A DNA stretch of 7,337 nt from Bacillota bacterium. Its GTDB lineage: Bacteria > Bacillota_I > Bacilli_A > RFN20 > CAG-826. Below are positions 1 through 6,267 of the stretch, in pieces. Position 1 is the first letter of the stretch, and each line of letters begins with the position of its first letter. The position numbers and the translations under genes were made by a program. Below the pieces are notes generated by a model. That model was not told the origin of the DNA. It did not search any database and was given only the letters and a program-made list of their open reading frames with translations. The stretch covers positions 1 to 7,337 of the forward strand of contig JAPLKQ010000120.1 of NCBI GenBank assembly GCA_026387995.1, given 5' to 3'.

Positions 1-5
1 CCTCA

Positions 6-470
6 ATGAATAAAGTCCATAAACGCGCCTATGATATCATTCTCTTCTTGCTTGGAATCGTCGCGACCGCGATGATTTTTCTTCCCGCTTTGATTTATCG
101 TGATTCAGATACCAGTTTTCTTGGCTATGAAGTCGTCTTCGGTACGGAATTCGTTAACCTTGGAATCTTTGGAAGCGGCCAATTAGAGCCGATTGTCCTT
201 GGCATGTTTGCATTCGCGCTTCCGTTGGCCGCCGGCATCACGGCTGTCTTATTTAAAAGAGGCGCGCTTGTCTCCGCGTTGTTATTCATCGGCGGAGCAA
301 TCATGCTGTTCTTACTTCCAACCTTTACCATTGCGAGCGTGACGATTCTCGATTCGAGAACCGTGCTCGATGTTACTTGGACGATGGGCGCCGGCTTAAT
401 CGTTGCAGGAGTTGCCAGTTCGTGTGGCGCCGCCGTTAGTTTGGTTAAAGCTGTTATCGTACCAGAATAA
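6..470 (+). CDS. Small four-helix integral membrane protein, function unknown
   Basis: A 154-aa protein that I do not recognise as a named family. It has four hydrophobic segments at about residues 10-31, 64-83, 87-112 and 127-152, so it should be a polytopic membrane protein. A short cytoplasmic N-terminus (MNKVHKRAYD) is rich in Lys/Arg. A polar loop at about residues 32-62 joins helices 1 and 2 and is probably extracytoplasmic by the positive-inside rule. No catalytic or metal-binding motif is visible. The start is the first ATG and lies 5 bases from the window edge, so its ribosome binding site cannot be checked and an upstream start is not excluded. A strong terminator begins 38 nt after the stop codon, so this gene ends its transcript. 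Coding is likely because of the clean membrane-protein pattern and the following terminator; function is unassigned. Confidence 0.72.
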   Translation: MNKVHKRAYDIILFLLGIVATAMIFLPALIYRDSDTSFLGYEVVFGTEFVNLGIFGSGQLEPIVLGMFAFALPLAAGITAVLFKRGALVSALLFIGGAIMLFLLPTFTIASVTILDSRTVLDVTWTMGAGLIVAGVASSCGAAVSLVKAVIVPE

Positions 471-507
471 CCAACTTTCGAAAACACTCTTCAAACTCGA
501 CAAAAGG

Positions 508-545
508 CTCAATCTTCCCGCGAGGAGGATTGAGTTTTTTCTTTT
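508..545 (+). terminator. Rho-independent terminator after the membrane protein gene
   Basis: An 11-bp stem pairs 508-518 (CTCAATCTTCC) with 524-534 (GGAGGATTGAG), with one G-T wobble and a 5-nt loop (519-523). It is followed directly by TTTTTTCTTTT at 535-545. It ends the transcript of the 6-470 gene and insulates the acr3 promoter 20 nt downstream. Confidence 0.92.
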
Positions 546-564
546 GCTCAAGAGCCATTTTGGG

Positions 565-593
565 TTGACAGAAATATCGTAAAAACCTATAAT
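565..593 (+). promoter_or_regulatory. Consensus sigma-A promoter of acr3
   Basis: TTGACA at 565-570 and TATAAT at 588-593 are both perfect hexamers, separated by the optimal 17 nt. Transcription should start near 599-601, giving a 5' leader of about 47 nt before the acr3 ATG at 647. Such a perfect promoter usually needs a repressor to be regulated, which fits the inverted repeats immediately downstream. Confidence 0.9.
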
Positions 594-596
594 CAC

Positions 597-618
597 CATA
601 TAGACACTTATCTATATG
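597..618. promoter_or_regulatory. Perfect inverted repeat at the acr3 start site, candidate operator
   Basis: CATATAGA (597-604) and TCTATATG (611-618) are perfect 8-bp inverted arms around a 6-nt centre. The 22-bp dyad covers the predicted transcription start and begins 4 nt after the -10 box, a classic place for a repressor to block RNA polymerase. Arsenite exporters are usually controlled by ArsR-family repressors, so this is a reasonable ArsR-type operator candidate, but no regulator gene is in the window. It could instead be a weak 5' hairpin in the mRNA. Confidence 0.6.
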
Positions 619-628
619 TTAAAGTGTC
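603..628. repeat. Second inverted repeat overlapping the candidate operator
   Basis: GACACTT (603-609) and AAGTGTC (622-628) form a perfect 7-bp inverted repeat with a 12-nt spacer. Its left arm lies inside the centre and left arm of the 597-618 dyad, so the two cannot fold as RNA hairpins at the same time. It ends 6 nt before the GAGG ribosome binding site (634-637). It may be a second operator half-site pair or a mutually exclusive leader hairpin. Confidence 0.45.
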
Positions 629-646
629 GTGGCGAGGATAATTATT

Positions 647-1729
647 ATGAGCAAGCACCAAAGCAGTAGCATTAGTTTCTTTCAAAAGTATCTATCGATT
701 TGGGTTGCCCTCTGCATGGTCGTCGGCGTGCTGATTGGCAAATTTATTCCCATCATTCCTGATTTTCTTGGCCAATTTGAATATGCGCAGGTTTCTATCC
801 CGGTGGCCATCCTCATCTGGGTCATGATTTACCCGATGATGATGAAAGTCGACTTCATTAGTTTAAAAAATGTCGGGAAAAACCCGAAAGGCTTATATGT
901 CACCTGGATTGTCAATTGGATCATCAAGCCCTTAACGATGTACGCGATCAGCGCGTTCTTCTTTTATATTGTCTTTAAAGGTTTGATTGCGCCTGATTTG
1001 GCCAAACAATATTTAGCTGGCGCCATTTTGCTTGGTGCGGCGCCCTGTACCGCGATGGTGTTCGTTTGGAGCTCACTGACTAAAGGCAATGCTGCCTATA
1101 CGGTGGTGCAGGTGGCCACGAACGATTTAATCATTCTCATCGCCTTTGTCCCGATTGTTAAGTTCCTGCTTGGCGTCAGCAACGTCCAAGTCCCATGGGA
1201 CACCTTAATCCTTTCCGTCGTGCTCTTCGTGGTCATTCCTCTGGGCGCAGGCATCTTAACCCGCGTCCTGGTGAGCAAGAAAAAAGGCAAAGAATACTTC
1301 GAAACCAAGTTCCTTCCGAAGTTTGATAACGCCACGGTCATTGGTTTACTCTTAACCCTCGTTTTATTATTCGCTTTTCAAGGAGAAACGTTCCTTAATA
1401 ACCCACTTCATATTCTCCTTATCGCGGTGCCCCTCACGATTCAGACATTTCTTATTTTCTTTATCGCCTATTTTGCCTGCAAATTATTGCGGTTGCCTTA
1501 CGATATTTCGGCACCCGCCGGCATGATCGGCGCTTCCAACTTCTTTGAACTCTCGGTGGCCGTCGCCATCGCCTTATTCGGTACGTCTTCTCCAGCGGCT
1601 TTGGCAACCACAGTCGGCGTTTTAACGGAAGTCCCGATTATGCTTATTCTGGTTAAAATCGCCAATAGCACCCAACATTGGTTTCCAAAATCGGTCGCAG
1701 ATTTAACGCCGGAACCCGTTCAGAAATAA
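647..1729 (+). CDS. acr3: Arsenite efflux transporter, ACR3 family
   Basis: A 360-aa membrane carrier of the ACR3 branch of the bile/arsenite/riboflavin transporter superfamily. It exports arsenite (and in some members antimonite) across the cytoplasmic membrane, driven by the proton-motive force. About ten hydrophobic segments span residues 15-340, the usual size and topology. Family signatures are GAAPCTAMVFVW at 130-141, followed by SLTKGN and the QVATND stretch (155-160), and GASNFFELSVA at 295-305. Cys134 and Glu301 correspond to the helix-4 cysteine and helix-9 glutamate known to be essential in characterised Acr3 proteins. ATG 647 is chosen over the in-frame GTG at 629 because GAGG at 634-637 lies 9 nt before it, while GTG 629 has no ribosome binding site and abuts the leader repeat. 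The gene is monocistronic: terminators lie on both sides and no arsR or arsC is in the window. Some databases call this family ArsB, which is a different fold family. Confidence 0.93.
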   Translation: MSKHQSSSISFFQKYLSIWVALCMVVGVLIGKFIPIIPDFLGQFEYAQVSIPVAILIWVMIYPMMMKVDFISLKNVGKNPKGLYVTWIVNWIIKPLTMYAISAFFFYIVFKGLIAPDLAKQYLAGAILLGAAPCTAMVFVWSSLTKGNAAYTVVQVATNDLIILIAFVPIVKFLLGVSNVQVPWDTLILSVVLFVVIPLGAGILTRVLVSKKKGKEYFETKFLPKFDNATVIGLLLTLVLLFAFQGETFLNNPLHILLIAVPLTIQTFLIFFIAYFACKLLRLPYDISAPAGMIGASNFFELSVAVAIALFGTSSPAALATTVGVLTEVPIMLILVKIANSTQHWFPKSVADLTPEPVQK

Positions 1730-1746
1730 TACAAAATGAACTGCTG

Positions 1747-1789
1747 AAAAAAAGTAGGCCAGGATTGGTTCCTTGCCTACTTTTATTTT
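1747..1789. terminator. Bidirectional terminator between acr3 and pmbA
   Basis: AAAAGTAGGC (1750-1759) pairs with GCCTACTTTT (1775-1784). After one mismatch, AGGA (1761-1764) pairs with TCCT (1770-1773) around a 5-nt loop. TTTTATTTT (1781-1789) follows on the plus strand, and the A run at 1747-1753 becomes a U run on the minus strand. It therefore serves both acr3 (stop 18 nt upstream) and the convergent pmbA (stop at 1795). Confidence 0.88.
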
Positions 1790-1794
1790 GGGCT

Positions 1795-3117
1795 TTATTT
1801 TCCGGAGATAGCTAATTTTTTGATGACGAGACTTGGCGAGGAAATCGAGGAGAGTTGTAACTCAGTATCGTTAGCGACTTCCTTGACATCGAGGAATAAC
1901 TCGATGAGGTTACCGGCGACGGTCACGAGATTGAGCGGTTCGGCTTTTTTGCCGTCACGGATCATGTAACCGGACGCTTGTAAGGAGAAGTTGCCCGATT
2001 GGGCATTGATTCCGGCGTGTAAGCCTTGGACTTCCTCAATATAGACGCCTTCTTTAATCTTACTAATCGCCTGTTCAAGGGTCTTTCTTCCCGGCTTCAC
2101 TTCGACGTTCACGTAACCGATATCGACCTTGCCGCCTGCTTTGTAGCCGTTGGCGGTGGTCTTCACGCCGTCTTTGGCGGCGGTCGTTAAGTTATATAAA
2201 TACGTCTGCAAGATACCTTTTTCGATGAGCGGCTTGTTATAGGTGGCGACGCCTTCATCATCGAAGTAACGGAAGAAGCAGGTTTTCTTGAGTGGGGATT
2301 CTAAGATCGTGAGTTTGCTCGAGGCAATCTTTTCGCCGACTTTGCCTTCCAGTAACGAGGAGTGGCGTTGGACTTCGTCCGCGGAGGCACTCTCTAAGAA
2401 GATGCCGACCAGGCTGGCGGCCACTTTAGGCGCTAAGACAGCGGGATATTTCTTGCTCGCGCAGGGTTTTCCGCCGAGCTTATCGACGGCGTTCTTCACG
2501 ACTTGCTTCACAAACTCGTCAATATCAAATTCATAAGGATCATTCGAGAGTTTGACCTTATAACCGGTTTTGACTTCTTCGCCGTCTTTGACGACCACGC
2601 CGGCGTAGTAATAGAAGTGGTTGGCTTTGGCTTTCAGTTTTAATCCGTAGGAGTTGAGAAGCATGACTTCTTCAGCGGCTTCGGCATAGTCGCAGCCATC
2701 GACTTCGGTGATGCGGGGGTCCGCGGCTTTCAGCTTGGCTTCGATCTCATAGAGGTTTTTCAACTTCTGGTCGATGCTGAGCTTTTCAATTTCGGGATTA
2801 AAGATGTTTTTCTTGTGATATTTTTCGCTGCCTTTAAAGATAATGGCCGGATCGTCTTTATCTACGCCCATGGCGTTTTCTTTGATTTGGCTCACTAAAA
2901 AACTTGCGGTATTGGCATCCTGCTTTTCGCAGTACGCATAACCGATTTTGCCGTTATAGACGCCACGCGCCGAAATATCGGACGTGTCAGATAACGAGTA
3001 GGAAGCGACTTCGCTATGGAATAAACCGAAGCTTAATTCGTAGTTGTGGGAGATATAGAGTTCGAGGGATTCGAGCCCTTGCTGCTTCGCTAACGCGAAG
3101 TATTTATTGTAGTTCAT
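1795..3117 (-). CDS. pmbA: TldE/PmbA subunit of the TldD-TldE metalloprotease
   Basis: A 440-aa protein of the TldD/PmbA (peptidase U62) family and the non-metal-binding partner of TldD. In E. coli the TldD-TldE heterodimer cleaves unfolded peptides and leaders; it matures microcin B17 and degrades the antitoxin CcdA. Family landmarks are RYFDDEGVAT (283-292), the strongly conserved GLHAGINAQSGNFSLQ block (365-380) followed by SGYMIRDGK, and the C-terminal PSLVIKKLAISGK. As expected for this subunit, the metal motif HExxxH of TldD is absent. ATG 3117 is chosen over an upstream in-frame start that would add 32 low-complexity, Arg-rich residues inside tldD. GGAGG lies 9 nt before this ATG, and the ATG overlaps the tldD stop by one base (TAATG), so translation is probably coupled and subunits made in equal amounts. 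Length is normal for the family. Confidence 0.93.
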   Translation of the reverse strand: MNYNKYFALAKQQGLESLELYISHNYELSFGLFHSEVASYSLSDTSDISARGVYNGKIGYAYCEKQDANTASFLVSQIKENAMGVDKDDPAIIFKGSEKYHKKNIFNPEIEKLSIDQKLKNLYEIEAKLKAADPRITEVDGCDYAEAAEEVMLLNSYGLKLKAKANHFYYYAGVVVKDGEEVKTGYKVKLSNDPYEFDIDEFVKQVVKNAVDKLGGKPCASKKYPAVLAPKVAASLVGIFLESASADEVQRHSSLLEGKVGEKIASSKLTILESPLKKTCFFRYFDDEGVATYNKPLIEKGILQTYLYNLTTAAKDGVKTTANGYKAGGKVDIGYVNVEVKPGRKTLEQAISKIKEGVYIEEVQGLHAGINAQSGNFSLQASGYMIRDGKKAEPLNLVTVAGNLIELFLDVKEVANDTELQLSSISSPSLVIKKLAISGK

Positions 3118-4511
3118 TAGAGTGCTCCTCCCCGTCCGCCGACGGTAATCTCGCTCACGCGGATGGTCGGTTGGCCGACATCGACCGGGATGGATCCGCT
3201 GACGGACCCGCACATGCCTTGGGCACGTTCGAGGTCATTGGCGACCATGTCGATTTTATGTAGGATATCAGCGCCGTTACCGATTAAGGTCGCGCCTTTC
3301 ACCGGTTCGGCAATCTTGCCGTCACGGATCATATAGGCTTCACTGACGGCGAAGTTAAAGTCGCCGGTCGCCGGATTGACGGAACCGCCGCCCATCGATT
3401 TGGCATAGAGGCCAAACTTGGTGGCGGCAATGATTTCTTCAGGCGTGGAGGTGCCATTGGCGATATAAGTATTACTCATTCTTGAGGTGGGTTCGTAGCG
3501 GTAATTCTGACGGCGGGAAGCGCCATTACCTTTCATGTTCATTCTCCGGCCATTGAAGTCATCGATGAGATAACTCTTCAAAATGCCGTTTTCGATTAAG
3601 ACGTTCTTGGCGGTGACGTGGCCTTCATCGTCGATGTTGCCGGATCCCCAGCCGTTTTCAATCGTGCCGTCGTCGATGGCGGTGATGATGGGGTTGGCGA
3701 TTTGGGTACCTAATTTGTCAGTAAACACCGAGAGTTTCTTAGCGACTGAGGTGGCTTCTAAAGCGTGGCCGCAGGCTTCGTGGAAAATGACGCCGCCGAA
3801 ACCGTTGCCGATGACCACGGGCATTTTGCCGCTCGGGCATTCATCCGCAGACAGCATTTTAACGGCCGCTTCCGCAACTTCTTTGGCTTTTTTCTTAAAG
3901 TCGACGCCTTGAGTGAAGAATTCAAGTCCGGCTTGAGCGCCGGGGCCTTCGCCCGAGGTTTCGATCTGGCCATTTTCACTAGCGACCGCGAGTAAGTACA
4001 TGCGGGCGCGTGAGCGTTCATCATGGAATTCTTTGCCATCGGAATTAAAGATGGTGACAATCTTGTGGGAGTTACTGAACATCACTTGGGCCCGGACGAT
4101 GCGGGGGTCATAATCGGAGATGACTTGACCGATTTCTTTGATGAGCGCGATTTTATCGGTTTTGCTGACCCCGACGAGCGGGATTTCGCTTTGGTGGTGC
4201 TTGGAAACACGGACTTTTTCGATTTCTTTAACGGTCACGGTCTGTGGGCCTTTATAGGATTTCGATAAAGACTCCGCGAGTTTGCTTAGGCCTTTTAAAC
4301 TCACGTCGTTGGTATAACCATAGACGCTTTGCAATTTATTGAGTAAACGGATGCCGGCGCCATAAGAAAGGGAACTGCCGATTTCTTCGATCTTGCCGTT
4401 ATCGAGCGAGAGCGAGGTACCGTTATTTTCTTCGATGTAGATCTCGGCGAAATCCGCGCCGGTCGCGAGCCCAAGATTCAAAACGGTCTGGGCCATCGTT
4501 TTATTGATCAT
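3117..4511 (-). CDS. tldD: TldD metalloprotease, catalytic subunit
   Basis: A 464-aa TldD-type metallopeptidase, the catalytic half of the TldD-TldE heterodimer found in the cytoplasm. The active-site motif HEACGH (HExxxH, residues 244-249) supplies His244, Glu245 and His249. Cys434 in QGMCGSVSGS probably corresponds to the third metal ligand, a C-terminal cysteine in E. coli TldD. Other family blocks are GNIDDEGHVT (291-300), DDFNGRRM and the RRQNYRYEPTSRMSNTY region (333-349), MGGGSVNPATGDFNF (373-387), and the C-terminal ITVGGRGGAL, whose Gly-rich codons also encode the pmbA ribosome binding site. ATG 4511 is chosen because a perfect AGGAGG (4518-4523) lies 6 nt upstream; an in-frame ATG at 4538 would add nine residues and would run the coding sequence through that site. 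It is the first gene of a two-gene operon with pmbA. The catalytic residues are intact. Confidence 0.95.
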   Translation of the reverse strand: MINKTMAQTVLNLGLATGADFAEIYIEENNGTSLSLDNGKIEEIGSSLSYGAGIRLLNKLQSVYGYTNDVSLKGLSKLAESLSKSYKGPQTVTVKEIEKVRVSKHHQSEIPLVGVSKTDKIALIKEIGQVISDYDPRIVRAQVMFSNSHKIVTIFNSDGKEFHDERSRARMYLLAVASENGQIETSGEGPGAQAGLEFFTQGVDFKKKAKEVAEAAVKMLSADECPSGKMPVVIGNGFGGVIFHEACGHALEATSVAKKLSVFTDKLGTQIANPIITAIDDGTIENGWGSGNIDDEGHVTAKNVLIENGILKSYLIDDFNGRRMNMKGNGASRRQNYRYEPTSRMSNTYIANGTSTPEEIIAATKFGLYAKSMGGGSVNPATGDFNFAVSEAYMIRDGKIAEPVKGATLIGNGADILHKIDMVANDLERAQGMCGSVSGSIPVDVGQPTIRVSEITVGGRGGAL

Positions 4512-4539
4512 AATATTCCTCCTAATTTCGAACTGCATT

Positions 4540-4567
4540 ATTATAACACGCGAGGTCTTTATTTAAA
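4540..4567 (-). promoter_or_regulatory. Promoter of the tldD-pmbA operon
   Basis: On the minus strand, TATAAT lies at 4545-4540 and is preceded by TG one base away (TGTTATAAT), an extended -10 element. A weak -35 (TTTAAA, 4567-4562, 16-nt spacer) falls inside an AT palindrome. Transcription should start near 4533, leaving a leader of about 20 nt that contains the AGGAGG site. Confidence 0.72.
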
Positions 4568-4571
4568 TAAA
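4558..4571. repeat. 14-bp AT-rich palindrome between divergent promoters
   Basis: TTTATTT/AAATAAA is a perfect 14-bp palindrome. It covers the -35 region of the tldD promoter and lies about 41-54 nt upstream of the start predicted for the gene at 4623. It could be an operator or an UP-like AT element. AT palindromes this short arise by chance fairly often, so function is not established. Confidence 0.4.
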
Positions 4572-4596
4572 AGGTGCTATCGAACGGCCTTTTCGT

Positions 4597-4605
4597 TGCT
4601 ATAAT
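4597..4605 (+). promoter_or_regulatory. Extended -10 promoter for the 4623-6208 gene pair
   Basis: TGCTATAAT gives a perfect -10 (4600-4605) with the extended TG element. No convincing -35 is found at 16-18 nt, which extended -10 promoters tolerate. The predicted start near 4611-4613 lies only about 11 nt before ATG 4623, so the ribosome binding site (GGGGA, 4612-4616) would sit at the extreme 5' end of the mRNA. Confidence 0.65.
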
Positions 4606-4622
4606 AGTAGCGGGGACAAATC

Positions 4623-5216
4623 ATGATCAATGAACTAATGCTGAAAACCCTGAACGAGAAGTACCAAGCTTCGGCTTTTACTTTTGAAAAAGGCGACTAT
4701 CTCTTTTTAGAAGGTAAAGACACCGCGCGTGGACGGATGCTCGGCTTTTTAACCGCCAACTATTGGAAACGCGAGCAACTCTGGAAAACCGGGACCATCG
4801 TCTGGGGCTATGTCTTCAAGATGATTCTTACGCCCAGCAATGACCCGAACCGTGCCTATGCATCGTGGGTTTTCTTCTCTCCCGCCAAACAATTCGTGGA
4901 AAAACCCGAATTATATTTAGATGTTCTCAGCCGTTTGAACTTTCTTGAAACCGAAAAACCCAAAGACCGTAAAATCCGGAAACTGAAAACCGCGATGTAT
5001 GAAGAATTAAGCGAACCCGAATATTTAGAGATACCGGAACCTTATGCCAACGGCAATCTCATTTATCTATCGATGGTTTATGTCCGTCCGCAGCATGTGT
5101 TTGATTTACATCTTGGCTATATCCCATTAGTGATCAGCCCACTCGTGACGAAAGAGGTCATGTATCTCCCCGAGAAATACTGGACCGATGAATTTAAAGC
5201 CGAATATTATAAATAA
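4623..5216 (+). CDS. Uncharacterised 197-aa protein paired with a glycosyltransferase gene
   Basis: I do not recognise this 197-aa protein. It looks soluble: no signal peptide and no clear membrane helix. It is notably aromatic, with five Trp and many Tyr/Phe, for example TANYWKREQLWKTGTIVWGY (44-63) and a YLPEKYWTDEFKAEYYK tail. A charged stretch, EKPKDRKIRKLK (111-122), divides an N-terminal half with alternating beta-like hydrophobic segments (LTANYW, IVWGYVFKMIL, AYASWVFF) from a C-terminal half (NLIYLSMVYV, GYIPLVI). No catalytic motif stands out. It reads from ATG with a weak GGGGA site 6 nt upstream. It is followed after 9 nt by a glycosyltransferase gene on the same transcript, so a role in the same envelope or glycolipid process is possible, but that is inference from position only. 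Coding is supported by its length, its own promoter and the tight junction to the next gene. Confidence 0.8.
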   Translation: MINELMLKTLNEKYQASAFTFEKGDYLFLEGKDTARGRMLGFLTANYWKREQLWKTGTIVWGYVFKMILTPSNDPNRAYASWVFFSPAKQFVEKPELYLDVLSRLNFLETEKPKDRKIRKLKTAMYEELSEPEYLEIPEPYANGNLIYLSMVYVRPQHVFDLHLGYIPLVISPLVTKEVMYLPEKYWTDEFKAEYYK

Positions 5217-5225
5217 GGAGAAAAA

Positions 5226-6208
5226 ATGAAAACCCTCTTATATTTTGAAAACGCCAAACAGTTGGCGATTTCCGGCATTGGCCGGGCCCTCCGCCACCAA
5301 AAGAAAGCTTTAACCTTAGTGGGAATCGATTATACGTTGGACCCCAAAGATACTTTTGATATTGCCCACATCAATACCATCTTCACGAAGAGCTATCGTC
5401 TCCTGAAGCGGTGCCACCGAACTCACATTCCCGCGATTGTCCACGGGCACTCGACTTTAGAGGATTTTAAGAACTCTTTCAAAGGCTATAAATTGATGTC
5501 GCTGTATTTCAACCACCAACTCTTGAAAGTCTATAAAAGCGCCGACCTCATCATTACCCCGACCGTTTACTCAAAAAAGCTGATTGATAACTATCATTTG
5601 GGAACGAAAGTCATCCCGATCAGTAACGGCATCGATCTCGCCGAATACGCGGAAGATGAAAAGAAGGTCAAAGCCTTTAAAGATTTCTTTAAAATCACCG
5701 ACGAAAAAGTCGTGATTGGGATTGGCCTTTTGTTTGCCCGTAAAGGCATCCAATCTGGTTTGGCCATCTGGCCGACGCTTTAGTGAGCGATCAGATTAAA
5801 AAAGCCATCAAAAACCGCCCGAGCAACGCCCTCATGCCGGGTTACATCGATAACGACATCATCAAAGGCGCTTATCACTACGCCGAATGTTTATTATTCA
5901 CCAGTTACGAAGAGACCGAAGGCATCGTGGTTTTAGAGGCTTTAGCCAGCCATTGCCCGGTGCTTTGCCGCGACATCGGCGTCTATGAAGACTGGCTTAA
6001 AGACGGACGCGACTGTTTCAAAGCGAAAACCAACGATGAATTCAATGAAAAACTGCATTTCATCATGGACAACGATACCCAAGCGGTCGTCGCCGAAGGC
6101 TATAAATTAGCGGAGGAACGAACGCTTGAGAAAGTTGGCGTTCAACTTAAAACCGCCTACGAAGCATTAATCAAACAGAAAACCGCCGAGTGGTCTCCTC
6201 GCCCATAG
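5226..6208 (+). pseudogene. GT4-family glycosyltransferase, interrupted by internal deletion and frameshift
   Basis: Two reading frames together encode one GT-B glycosyltransferase resembling the CpoA/diacylglycerol glucosyl- or galactosyltransferase group, which puts sugars on membrane glycolipids. The first frame (5226-5783, 185 aa) holds the N-terminal acceptor domain: SGIGRALRHQ (16-25), VHGHSTLEDF (72-81), TPTVYSKKLI (111-120), ISNGID (132-137), then GIGLLFARKGI ending at residue 175. After that it reads ten unrelated residues to a TAG. The homologous C-terminal domain resumes in another frame at ATC 5753 (IWFGHLADALVSDQIKKAI) and runs to 6208, with the GT4 E-x7-E motif in YEETEGIVVLEALA. 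Relatives, from memory, have about 15 residues between KGI and IWFG; here only 2 nt remain. That implies loss of about 43 nt, which accounts for both the gap and the frame change. A repaired protein would be near 341 aa, normal for the family. AAGGAG (5215-5220) precedes ATG 5226 and overlaps the upstream stop. An assembly error is a possible alternative. Confidence 0.85.
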
Positions 6209-6228
6209 TCTTTTTTGAAACTCCGGCA

Positions 6229-6267
6229 AATATAATTGCATTATATTAGCGTAAATGGTAATATTAC
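6229..6267 (+). promoter_or_regulatory. Two palindromes in the rpmE promoter region
   Basis: AATATAAT (6229-6236) and ATTATATT (6240-6247) form an 8-bp inverted repeat around TGC. GTAATATTAC (6258-6267) is a perfect 10-bp palindrome. The first contains a perfect TATAAT, though no good -35 lies 16-18 nt upstream. An alternative is TTGCAT (6237-6242) with TAATAT (6259-6264), 16 nt apart, which would place the palindromes on the promoter elements. I cannot decide between the two promoters. The palindromes may be regulator sites or simply AT-rich promoter sequence. Confidence 0.4.

Noticed and set aside
629..646. GTG 629 as the acr3 start (six extra residues)
   Set aside because: It has no ribosome binding site and abuts the leader inverted repeat; ATG 647 has GAGG at 9 nt and begins at a normal family position.
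3118..3213. Upstream in-frame extension of pmbA into tldD
   Set aside because: The extra 32 residues are Arg-rich frame-shadow sequence, while ATG 3117 has GGAGG and a TAATG coupling with the tldD stop.
2904..3263. Plus-strand open frame of 119 codons
   Set aside because: It is antisense to tldD/pmbA, Arg/Ser-rich, with no promoter or ribosome binding site; a shadow of the real genes.
4512..4538. Nine-residue N-terminal extension of tldD from ATG 4538
   Set aside because: It would place the perfect AGGAGG at 4518-4523 inside the coding region and would begin right beside the predicted transcription start near 4533.
5750..5783. Programmed ribosomal frameshift in the glycosyltransferase
   Set aside because: No slippery heptamer or downstream structure is apparent, and a frameshift alone would not explain the missing ~15 residues between KGI and IWFG.
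6185..6216. Terminator after the glycosyltransferase
   Set aside because: Only a 4-bp stem (CGAG 6187-6190 with CTCG 6198-6201) could be found, and the T6 run begins 9 nt later; too weak to call.
6258..6267. GTAATATTAC as a Zur box
   Set aside because: The Bacillus Zur consensus is a 7-1-7 repeat with a central base and flanking TCG/CGA; this palindrome lacks both, and the gene encodes the zinc-type L31, which is not the usual Zur target.
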